The notes under the pieces were generated by a model that saw nothing but the letters and a program-made list of their open reading frames with translations, was not told the origin of the DNA and did not search any database. The position numbers and the translations under genes were made by a program. This document shows, one piece after another, positions 54,282 through 61,817 of a DNA stretch of 64,000 bases. Position 1 is the stretch's first letter, and the number at the start of each line of letters is the position of its first letter. The stretch spans positions 124,001-188,000 of the forward strand of contig NZ_JBEPIJ010000004.1 in NCBI RefSeq assembly GCF_040327995.1. The letters run 5' to 3'. The DNA is from Solimonas thermocellulolyticum. Its GTDB lineage: Bacteria; Pseudomonadota; Gammaproteobacteria; Nevskiales; Nevskiaceae.

Positions 54282-55013
54282 ATGTGGACCTGGTTCCATC
54301 GTCTTGCCTCGCCGCCGCATTTCTTCCGGCTGGCCGAGCGTTGGCTGCCGTGGGTCGGTGTCACTGCGCTGGCCTTGCTGGCCTGGGGCTGGATCGGTGG
54401 CCTGGTGTTCGCGCCGCCGGATTATCAGCAGAAGGACGCTTTTCGCATCATCTACGTGCACGTGCCGACGGCGGCGGCGTCGCTGTCGCTGTACACGCTG
54501 ATGGCGGTCGCCGGGGCGGTCGCGCTGATCTGGCGCATGAAGCTCGCCGAGTGTGTGCTCGTCGCCACCGCGCCGGTCGGCGCCGGCATGACCGTGGTCG
54601 CGCTGGTCACCGGCATGCTCTGGGGCAAACCGATGTGGGGCACTTACTGGGTCTGGGATGCGCGCCTGACCTCCGAGCTGGTGCTGCTGTTTCTCTATCT
54701 GGGCGTGATCGGTCTGCAACAGGCTTTCGAAGACGCGCGCGCCGCGGCGCGCGCCTGCGCGCTGCTGGCGATCGTCGGCGTGATCAACGTGCCGATCGTG
54801 AAGTACTCGGTGGAGTGGTGGAACTCGTTGCACCAGACTTCGACGATCCTCAAGCTCGGCAAGCCGACGATCACGATGGACATGGCCGTGCCGCTGTACG
54901 CCGCGCTCGTGGGCACCTTTTTGCTGTGCGCCTACGCGATCCTGCGCCGCGTGCAGAACGAGCTGCTGTGGCGCGAACGCCGCAGCGGCTGGGTCGCGGA
55001 ACTGCTGCGCTGA
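54282..55013 (+). CDS. ccmC: Heme handling protein CcmC
   Basis: 243 residues, six membrane helices. The periplasmic WWD motif is present as GTYWVWDARLTSELVLLFLYLG, between two His-bearing loops (IYVHVPTAA and SLHQTSTI) that ligate heme. It attaches heme covalently to CcmE. Confidence 0.96.
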   Translation: MWTWFHRLASPPHFFRLAERWLPWVGVTALALLAWGWIGGLVFAPPDYQQKDAFRIIYVHVPTAAASLSLYTLMAVAGAVALIWRMKLAECVLVATAPVGAGMTVVALVTGMLWGKPMWGTYWVWDARLTSELVLLFLYLGVIGLQQAFEDARAAARACALLAIVGVINVPIVKYSVEWWNSLHQTSTILKLGKPTITMDMAVPLYAALVGTFLLCAYAILRRVQNELLWRERRSGWVAELLR

Positions 55014-55058
55014 AGCGGGGTCTGCGCATGAATCCACTGCAGCCGGCGAGCTGATTCG

Positions 55059-55214
55059 ATGGACACGCACTTCTGGCAGATGAGTGGTTACGCGGTCTAC
55101 GTCTGGGGCAGCTTCGGCGTGGCGGCGCTGGTCTTCGCCTGGGCCTGGCTCGCACCGCTGCGGCGGCGGCGTGCGCTGCTGGACGCGATCCGCGAAGCCG
55201 CGGAGGACGCATGA
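55059..55214 (+). CDS. ccmD: Heme exporter small subunit CcmD
   Basis: 51 residues, one membrane helix (about 11-30) followed by a basic cytoplasmic tail (RRRRALLDAIREAAEDA). The N-terminus SGYAVYVWGSFGVAAL is typical of CcmD, which helps release holo-CcmE. Below usual length cutoffs. Its stop overlaps the ccmE start (ATGA). 45 bp separate it from ccmC. Confidence 0.9.
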   Translation: MDTHFWQMSGYAVYVWGSFGVAALVFAWAWLAPLRRRRALLDAIREAAEDA

Positions 55215-55684
55215 CCCGGCGACAGCAGCGCATGGTGGCGGTCGGCGCCCTGGTGATCGGCCTGGGTCTGGCGGCGGCGCTCGGCTTCACCGCGATGCGC
55301 AAGAACATGATGTACTTCTACACGCCCAGCGATGTCGCCGCCGAGCCGCCGTCGGCGGACGCCTTGATCCGTCTCGGCGGGCTGGTCGTCGCCGGCAGCG
55401 TCGAGCGCGGCGAGGGTCTCAAAGTCCGCTTCACCCTCGCCGACTGCGAGTCCGAGCTGCCGGTGCGCTACGAGGGCATCCTGCCCGACCTGTTCCGCGA
55501 AGGGCAGGGCATCGTCGCCACCGGGCGTGTCGGCAGCGACGGCGTGTTCACTGCGCAGGAAGTGCTCGCCAAGCACGACGAGCAATACATGCCGCCGGAA
55601 CTCGCCGAGAAGCTGACCGATGACAGCGGCAAGCATTCCTGCGCCGAGTTCAAGCCCGTGTACGGCGCAAAGCAGACCTCATGA
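55211..55684 (+). CDS. ccmE: Heme chaperone CcmE
   Basis: 157 residues. One N-terminal anchor, then an OB-fold domain. The covalent heme-binding site is His122 with Tyr126 (KHDEQYMPPE). Carries heme from CcmC to CcmF. Overlaps ccmD and ccmF by four bases each. Confidence 0.96.
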   Translation: MTRRQQRMVAVGALVIGLGLAAALGFTAMRKNMMYFYTPSDVAAEPPSADALIRLGGLVVAGSVERGEGLKVRFTLADCESELPVRYEGILPDLFREGQGIVATGRVGSDGVFTAQEVLAKHDEQYMPPELAEKLTDDSGKHSCAEFKPVYGAKQTS

Positions 55685-57648
55685 TCCCCGAGCTCGGTCA
55701 TTTCGCGATGCTCGCGGCCTTGGCGGTCGCGCTGATCCAGTTCGTCGTGCCGTTCGTCGGTGCCTGGAAGCGCGAGCCGCGCTGGATGGCGGTGGGCGCA
55801 TCCGCGGCGCAGACCCAGTTTGTGCTGATCCTCATCGCCTACGCCTGCCTGACCTGGGCCTTCGTCGAGCGCGACTGGTCGGTGGTCTATGTGGCCGCCA
55901 ACGCGCATTCGCAGTTGCCGCTGATGTATCGCATCAGCGCCGTCTGGGGCGCACACGAGGGCTCGATGTTGCTGTGGATGCTGATGCTCACCGGCTGGGG
56001 CGCGGCGGTGTCGGTGTTCAGCCGCAGCCTGCCGCGCGAGGTGCAGGCGCAGGTGCTCGCGGTGATGGGCGCGCTGTGCGTCGGCTTTCTGCTGTTCATG
56101 CTGCTGACCTCGAACCCCTTCGAGCGTCACTTCCCGGTGCCCGAGGACGGACGCGATCTCAATCCGCTGCTGCAGGACCCGGGCCTGATCGTGCATCCGC
56201 CGCTGCTGTACATGGGCTATGTCGGCTTCTCGGTGGCTTTTGCGTTCGCGATTGCGGCGCTGATCGGCGGGCGGCTCGACGCGGCCTGGGCGCGCTGGAC
56301 GCGGCCGTGGACGACCTCGGCCTGGCTGTTCCTGACGCTGGGCATCACCCTCGGGTCCTGGTGGGCCTACCACGAACTCGGCTGGGGCGGCTGGTGGTTC
56401 TGGGACCCGGTGGAGAACGCCTCGTTCCTGCCGTGGTTGGTCGGCACCGCACTGATCCATTCGCTGGCGGTCAGCGAGAAGCGCGGTCTGCTCAAGTCGT
56501 GGACGGTGCTGCTCGCGATCCTCGCGTTCGCGCTGTCGCTGCTCGGCACCTTTCTCGTGCGCTCCGGCATCCTCGTGTCCGTGCACGCTTTCGCCACCGA
56601 TCCGGCGCGTGGCGTGTTCATCCTCGCCTTTCTCGGCGTCGTGCTCGGTGTCGCTTTTGCGCTGTATGCCTGGCGCGCGCAGCGTTTCGTCGCGGACGGC
56701 GAGCTCGCGCTGTTCTCGCGTGAGGGCTTGTTGCTGCTGAACAATGTCTTTCTGGTGATCGCGGCGGCAGCGGTGCTGATCGGTACGCTGTATCCGCTGA
56801 TCGTCGACGCCCTCGGCCTCGGCAAGATCTCGGTCGGCCCGCCGTACTTCAATGCCGTGTTCTTGCCGCTGACGGCGCCGCTGGTGGTGCTGATCGGCCT
56901 GGCGTCGGTGATCGGCTGGAAGCGCGCGAACGCGGCGGACGCGCTGCGCCGCCTGCGCTGGCCGGCGCTGATCGCCTTCGTCGGTGGCCTCGCGCTGCCG
57001 TGGCTGATACAGCAAAAGCTGCTGCTGATCAGTGTCGGCGGCAGCATGCTGGCGCTCTGGACCATGATCATGGCCCTTGAAGAACCGTGGCGGCGCTGGC
57101 GCACGCGCGGCCTTGGCGGTCTGACGCAGATCTCGCGCAGCGTCTGGGGCATGACGCTGGCGCACTTGGGCATCGGCATCTGGGTGCTCGGCGTGAGCTT
57201 CGTCAGCCTGTACAGCATCGAGCGGGACGTGCGCCTCGGCCCGGGGCAGGCCACCGAGTTGGCCGGCTACCGCTTCGAGCTCGAACGCATCGAGCACTTT
57301 GCCGGCCCGAACTACGATGCCGACCGCGCCATCGTCACGGTCACTCATAACGACGAGCCCATCGCCGAGCTGTATCCGCAGAGGCGGCTATACCGCGCAC
57401 AGGGCAGCGTTATGACCGAAGCCAGCGTCGATCACAATCCGCTGCGCGATCTGTACGTCGCACTCGCCGAGCCGCTCGATAACGGCGAATGGGCGATGCG
57501 CGTCTACGTCAAGCCGATGATGCGGCTGGTGTGGTTCGGCGGCGTGCTGATGGCGCTCGGCGGCGCGCTCGCGGCGAGCGATCGCCGCTACCGCCTGGCG
57601 CGGATGCTGCGGGAGAAGGCACCGATTCCCGGCGGAGTGACCGCCTGA
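55681..57648 (+). CDS. ccmF: Cytochrome c heme lyase subunit CcmF
   Basis: 655 residues, about 15 helices. WWD-type motif WGGWWFWDPVENASFLPWLVGTALIHSL, and the GAHEGSMLLWMLMLTGWGAAVSVFS block. Transfers heme from CcmE to apocytochrome. Includes the periplasmic C-terminal domain with GPNYDADRA. Overlaps ccmG by one base. Confidence 0.96.
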   Translation: MIPELGHFAMLAALAVALIQFVVPFVGAWKREPRWMAVGASAAQTQFVLILIAYACLTWAFVERDWSVVYVAANAHSQLPLMYRISAVWGAHEGSMLLWMLMLTGWGAAVSVFSRSLPREVQAQVLAVMGALCVGFLLFMLLTSNPFERHFPVPEDGRDLNPLLQDPGLIVHPPLLYMGYVGFSVAFAFAIAALIGGRLDAAWARWTRPWTTSAWLFLTLGITLGSWWAYHELGWGGWWFWDPVENASFLPWLVGTALIHSLAVSEKRGLLKSWTVLLAILAFALSLLGTFLVRSGILVSVHAFATDPARGVFILAFLGVVLGVAFALYAWRAQRFVADGELALFSREGLLLLNNVFLVIAAAAVLIGTLYPLIVDALGLGKISVGPPYFNAVFLPLTAPLVVLIGLASVIGWKRANAADALRRLRWPALIAFVGGLALPWLIQQKLLLISVGGSMLALWTMIMALEEPWRRWRTRGLGGLTQISRSVWGMTLAHLGIGIWVLGVSFVSLYSIERDVRLGPGQATELAGYRFELERIEHFAGPNYDADRAIVTVTHNDEPIAELYPQRRLYRAQGSVMTEASVDHNPLRDLYVALAEPLDNGEWAMRVYVKPMMRLVWFGGVLMALGGALAASDRRYRLARMLREKAPIPGGVTA

Positions 57649-58169
57649 TGCGTCTGCGCTATCTGCTGCCCGCGGCGGTGCTGGTGGTGCTGATCGTGCT
57701 GTTCGCATTCGGCCTGCAACACGATCCACGCGCGGTGCCGTCGCCGCTGATCGGCAAGCCGGCGCCGGATTTTTCGCTGCGCGTGGTCGGCGCGGACACA
57801 CCATTCACCCGCGACGATCTACTCGGTCGCCCGCTGCTGGTGAACTTCTGGGCGAGCTGGTGCGTGGCCTGCCGCGTCGAGCATCCGCTGCTGATGGAGC
57901 TGGCGCGTCAGGGCGTCGAGATCGTCGGCATCGACTACAAGGACACCGATGCCGAAGGCCTGCGCTGGCTACAGCGCCACGGCAATCCGTACCGCCACGT
58001 CGTCGCCGACACGCAGGGCACGGCCGGACTCGACTGGGGGGTCTACGGCGTGCCCGAGACCTTCGTGCTCGACGCCAAGGGCATCATCGTCCACAAGCAC
58101 ATCGGCCCGCTCGACGAAGACGCCTGGCGCAGCACGATCGCACCACTGCTGGCGGGTACCCAGGGTTGA
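57648..58169 (+). CDS. ccmG: Thiol:disulfide interchange protein CcmG (DsbE)
   Basis: 173 residues. One anchor helix, then a periplasmic thioredoxin domain with Cys72/Cys75 (ASWCVACRVEHP) and the CcmG-specific GVYGVPETFVLDAKG cis-Pro loop. Reduces the CXXCH cysteines of apocytochromes c. Confidence 0.95.
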   Translation: MRLRYLLPAAVLVVLIVLFAFGLQHDPRAVPSPLIGKPAPDFSLRVVGADTPFTRDDLLGRPLLVNFWASWCVACRVEHPLLMELARQGVEIVGIDYKDTDAEGLRWLQRHGNPYRHVVADTQGTAGLDWGVYGVPETFVLDAKGIIVHKHIGPLDEDAWRSTIAPLLAGTQG

Positions 58170-58174
58170 CGACG

Positions 58175-58621
58175 ATGCGGATATCCTTGCTGCCGTGCGC
58201 CCTGCTGCTCACCGCCATCACGCTGCGTGCAGCGGCGCAGCCCGGCGAGCTCACGCCGCAGCAGGCCGCGCGCTATCAGGCGCTGGTGAGCGAGCTGCGC
58301 TGCCTGGTGTGCCAGAACCAGTCGATCGCCGACTCGAATGCGCCGCTCGCCGCCGACCTGCGCGAGCAGGTCCGCAGCCAGATCCTCGCCGGCCGCAGCG
58401 ACGAGGCGATCCGCGACTACGTCACCGCGCGCTACGGCGATTTCGTGCTGTACCGGCCGCCGTTCAAGCCGTCGACGTGGATGCTCTGGGTCGGACCGTT
58501 CCTGCTGCTGGCGGCCGCGCTGGCGTTCACGCTGCGCTTCGTGCGCCGCAGCCCGCGTGCATCTGCCGCGCCGGTCGATCCGAACCGACTACAGCGTCTG
58601 CTCGACGAGGAATCGAAGTGA
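58175..58621 (+). CDS. ccmH: Cytochrome c-type biogenesis protein CcmH
   Basis: 148 residues. Signal peptide, then the three-helix domain with the active Cys43/Cys46 (LRCLVCQNQSIADSNAPLAADLR) and a C-terminal membrane helix. The TPR part of E. coli CcmH is a separate gene here (ccmI), as in most bacteria. Confidence 0.95.
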   Translation: MRISLLPCALLLTAITLRAAAQPGELTPQQAARYQALVSELRCLVCQNQSIADSNAPLAADLREQVRSQILAGRSDEAIRDYVTARYGDFVLYRPPFKPSTWMLWVGPFLLLAAALAFTLRFVRRSPRASAAPVDPNRLQRLLDEESK

Positions 58622-58643
58622 AGGCCGTGACGCGGGTGACCCC

Positions 58644-59879
58644 ATGATCGGGGTATGGATGGCGGCGATCGTGCTGATCGCGGTGGGGCTCGCGCTGTGG
58701 CCACTGTGGGCCGGCCGGCCCGGCCTGGGGCCGCGGCGGCGCACGCTCAACGTCGCCGGTTATCGCGGTCGGCTCACCGAAATCGACGCCGAGCTGGCCG
58801 CCGGGACCATCACCGCGGAAGCGGCGCAGGCGCTGCGCGAGGAAGCCGCGGCACGCCTTTTGGCGGACGCCGAGGAAGCCGCCGAGCCGAGGCACGACGC
58901 GGGTTCCGACGCCCGCGCCTGGGGGCTGTTCGCCGCCGCGGCGCTGCTGATCGTGCTGGTCAGCGGCCTCGGCTACTGGTTCGGTGACAGCCGCGAACTG
59001 GCGCAATGGATCGAACAGTCGCGCCGCGATCCCGCCGGCGCGCAGCGGCTGTCGATCGAGAGCATGGTGGCGCGGATGGAACGGCGCCTCGAGGACGAGC
59101 CGCAGGACGCCGAGGGCTGGGCCATGCTCGGGCGCTCGTACTTCGTCATCGGCCGGCACGAGGACGCGGCGGTCGCCTTCGATCGCGCCAACCGCCTGAC
59201 CGCCGCCGCGCCGCGCGCCGACTGGCTGGCCAGCGAAGCCGAGGTGCACGTGATGCTGCAGGGCCACGATTTCCGCGGACTGCCGCGGCAGTTGTTCGAG
59301 CGCGCGCTGGCGATCGAGCCGGGCCATCCGAAAGCGCTGTGGTACGCCGGCCTTGCCGCCGCACAGGCCGGCGAGTTCGCGCTGGCCGTCGAGCGTTGGC
59401 AAGCGCTGCGCGAGGGCGAGCTGCCGGATGAGTTCCGGGCGGTGCTCGACGAGCGGCTGCAGGAGCTGGCACAGCTCGCGGCAAAGCCGGCGCCGGTCGC
59501 CTCCGCAGCGGCGAGCGCCGATCCGGCGCCCGAGCCGCGTCTGGTGCTCGAGATCGAGCTCGCCGACGAGCTTGCCAACAGTGTCGGCGCCAGCGACGTA
59601 CTGTTCGTGATTGCGCGCCGCCCGGATGCTCCGGGCCCGCCGCTCGCCGTGCGTCGGCTGTCGGCCGGCATGCTGCCGACCCGCGTCGTGCTGGACGACA
59701 GCCACGCGATGGCACCGGGCATGAAGCTTTCGCTCGCCGACGAATGGGAAGTCGTCGCCCGCATCAGCCGCGACGGTACGCCGCAGGCCAAGTCCGGCGA
59801 TTTCGAGGGCCGTCTGCGTCTCGGCCGCGGCGATGCCGGCAAGCCGGTCGCGCTGCGCATCGACCGCCGGCTACCGTGA
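58644..59879 (+). CDS. ccmI: Cytochrome c biogenesis TPR protein CcmI
   Basis: 411 residues. Two N-terminal membrane helices flank a cytoplasmic loop with a leucine-zipper-like helix (LTEIDAELAAGTITAEAAQALREE). The periplasmic part has TPR repeats (about 140-275: EGWAMLGRSYFVIGRHEDAAVAFDRA) and a C-terminal beta domain (about 300-411) like the E. coli CcmH C-terminus. Binds apocytochrome c C-termini. Last gene of the ccm operon. Confidence 0.93.
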   Translation: MIGVWMAAIVLIAVGLALWPLWAGRPGLGPRRRTLNVAGYRGRLTEIDAELAAGTITAEAAQALREEAAARLLADAEEAAEPRHDAGSDARAWGLFAAAALLIVLVSGLGYWFGDSRELAQWIEQSRRDPAGAQRLSIESMVARMERRLEDEPQDAEGWAMLGRSYFVIGRHEDAAVAFDRANRLTAAAPRADWLASEAEVHVMLQGHDFRGLPRQLFERALAIEPGHPKALWYAGLAAAQAGEFALAVERWQALREGELPDEFRAVLDERLQELAQLAAKPAPVASAAASADPAPEPRLVLEIELADELANSVGASDVLFVIARRPDAPGPPLAVRRLSAGMLPTRVVLDDSHAMAPGMKLSLADEWEVVARISRDGTPQAKSGDFEGRLRLGRGDAGKPVALRIDRRLP

Positions 59880-59923
59880 GCGGCGGCCGCACCCAAATTG
59901 CTTAGTCACCCGAGGTTCGATTC

Positions 59924-60772
59924 ATGACCGAAGTGCTCAGAGAGATTCCAGATGCCTCGCGGCTATATCTCAAGGCCGCCGGTACGCTGACCAAGAAGCC
60001 CAAGGACACGCCGACGCTGCCGACGTCGTCGGTGCGGGTCGAGCGCGTCAGCGCCGACGCCGGGCACCTGGCCGAGTACGCGGCGATCTGCGGCTTCGAA
60101 GAAACCACGCATCTGCCGATCACCTTTCCGCACGTGATGGCCGGTGCCTTACATCTTTACCTGATGACGCAGAAGCCGTTTCCGTTTCCGCTCCTGGGTC
60201 TCGTGCACATCCGCAACGAGATTCGCCAGCACCAGGCGCTGACGGCGGACGGTGTGTTCGACTTGCAGGTGCGCATCGGCGAGGCGCGTTCGGTGCGCCA
60301 GGGCATTGAATTCGATCTGTTGACCGAGGCCCTGCGCGACGGCGAGGCGCTGTGGAGCGAAACCAGCACCATCCTGCATCGCCGGCCGGCGCCCAAGTCG
60401 GCAGTGGCGCCGCGCCCACAGCCGCCGGCGTCGTTGGCCGAATATCGCAGCTTCAGTGCGCCCGCCGACATCGGCCGGCGTTACGCCAAGGTCGGCCGTG
60501 ACTACAACCCGATCCATCTGGCGCCGTGGACCGCGAGACTGTTCGGCTTCAAGCGCCACATCGCCCACGGCATGTGGTCGGCGGCGCGCTGCGCGGCCGT
60601 GCTCGAGCGTGAGCTCGGCCGCGCGCCCAAGGAGCTGTCCGTGCAGTTCAAGCAGCCGCTGTTCCTGCCGGGCAAGGTCGCACTCAAGTTCGTCCGCGGA
60701 CGAGACGGTATCGACTTCTCGCTGCTGTCGGCACGCTCGGACAAGACCCATCTGACGGGGGTGCTGCGTTAG
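59924..60772 (+). CDS. MaoC-type (R)-specific enoyl hydratase family protein
   Basis: 282 residues. Two hot-dog halves; the C-terminal one has the hydratase-2 motif DYNPIHLAPWTARLFGFKRHIAHGMWS, with catalytic Asp and His. The N-terminal half (about 35-155) is a diverged hot dog with THLPITFPHVMAGALHLYLMT. Likely acts on an acyl-CoA or acyl-ACP. No fatty-acid gene is adjacent, so the pathway is unclear. Ribosome-binding site GAGG upstream of the ATG. Confidence 0.9.
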   Translation: MTEVLREIPDASRLYLKAAGTLTKKPKDTPTLPTSSVRVERVSADAGHLAEYAAICGFEETTHLPITFPHVMAGALHLYLMTQKPFPFPLLGLVHIRNEIRQHQALTADGVFDLQVRIGEARSVRQGIEFDLLTEALRDGEALWSETSTILHRRPAPKSAVAPRPQPPASLAEYRSFSAPADIGRRYAKVGRDYNPIHLAPWTARLFGFKRHIAHGMWSAARCAAVLERELGRAPKELSVQFKQPLFLPGKVALKFVRGRDGIDFSLLSARSDKTHLTGVLR

Positions 60773-60808
60773 ACTAAGCATCCGCCGAAGAACGAGAAGG
60801 AACGCCTC

Positions 60809-61711
60809 ATGCGCATCCGCAAAGCGGTCTTTCCGGTGGCTGGACTGGGGACGCGGTTTCTGCCCGCGACCAAGGCCAGCGCCAAGGAAATGCTGCCCGT
60901 CGTCGACAAGCCGCTGATCCAGTATGCCGTGCAGGAGGCGATCAGCGCGGGCGCCCAGGAGCTGATCTTCATCACCGGCCGCTCGAAGAACTCCATCATG
61001 GATCACTTCGACAAGGCCTACGAACTCGAAGCCGAGCTGCAGGGCCGCGGCAAGGAAAAGCTGCTCGCGGCAGTGCAGGACATCGTGCCGCCGGGCGTGA
61101 CCTGCATCTTCATCCGCCAGGCCGAAGCCTTAGGTCTGGGCCACGCCGTGCTGTGCGCATGGCCGGCCGTCGGCGACGAGGACTTCTACGTGATCCTTGC
61201 CGACGACCTGATCGACGGCCGCCTGCAACCGGCGCTGGCACAGATGCATCGCGTGTATCAGCAGTACGGCACCAGCGTACTCGCGGTGCAGCGCGTGCCC
61301 AAGGACGAGGTCAGCAGCTACGGCATCGTCGACACCCAGCCGGTGGGGCCGGGGCTCTCGGAGATCCGGCGCATGGTCGAAAAACCCAAGCCCGAGGACG
61401 CGCCGAGCAATCTCGCCGTGGTCGGTCGCTATATTCTCACGCCGCGCATCTTCAAGTTGCTCGAACGCACCCAGCGCGGCGCCGGCGGCGAGATCCAGCT
61501 CACCGATGCGATCAGCGCGATGCTGCAGGAGCAGACCGTGCTGGCCTACGAGTTCGAGGGCACGCGCTACGACTGCGGCTCCAAGCTCGGCTACCTGCGC
61601 GCGAACGTCGAGTATGGACTCAAGCACCCCGAACTGGCCGACGAGTTTCGCGCCTACCTCGAAGCACTGACCGCCGACTGGAAGCCCGGCGCGAAGAAGG
61701 CACGAGCCTAG
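60809..61711 (+). CDS. galU: UTP-glucose-1-phosphate uridylyltransferase
   Basis: 300 residues. Makes UDP-glucose for LPS and exopolysaccharide. Motifs: PVAGLGTRFLPATKASAKEMLPVVDKPLIQY (nucleotide-binding and catalytic Lys), QAEALGLGHAVLCA, ILADDLIDG, MVEKPKPEDAPSNLAVVGRYIL, and TRYDCGSKLGYLRANVEY. RBS GAAGGA upstream. Confidence 0.96.
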   Translation: MRIRKAVFPVAGLGTRFLPATKASAKEMLPVVDKPLIQYAVQEAISAGAQELIFITGRSKNSIMDHFDKAYELEAELQGRGKEKLLAAVQDIVPPGVTCIFIRQAEALGLGHAVLCAWPAVGDEDFYVILADDLIDGRLQPALAQMHRVYQQYGTSVLAVQRVPKDEVSSYGIVDTQPVGPGLSEIRRMVEKPKPEDAPSNLAVVGRYILTPRIFKLLERTQRGAGGEIQLTDAISAMLQEQTVLAYEFEGTRYDCGSKLGYLRANVEYGLKHPELADEFRAYLEALTADWKPGAKKARA

Positions 61712-61817
61712 CCGGCATGTGTCGAGCATGACGGATCAGACCGAACAGCCCTCGCGGAGACTGCCCCCGCAGCGGCGCCACCCGCAGCGGACCTAGGCCT
61801 GCACAGGACCTTGGCAA

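Noticed and set aside
55028..55054. Eight-codon frame between ccmC and ccmD
   Set aside because: Too short to support, no conservation evidence; likely chance ATG.
55468..57348. 626-codon minus-strand frame opposite ccmF
   Set aside because: Antisense shadow; rich in His, Gln and Arg and without domains.
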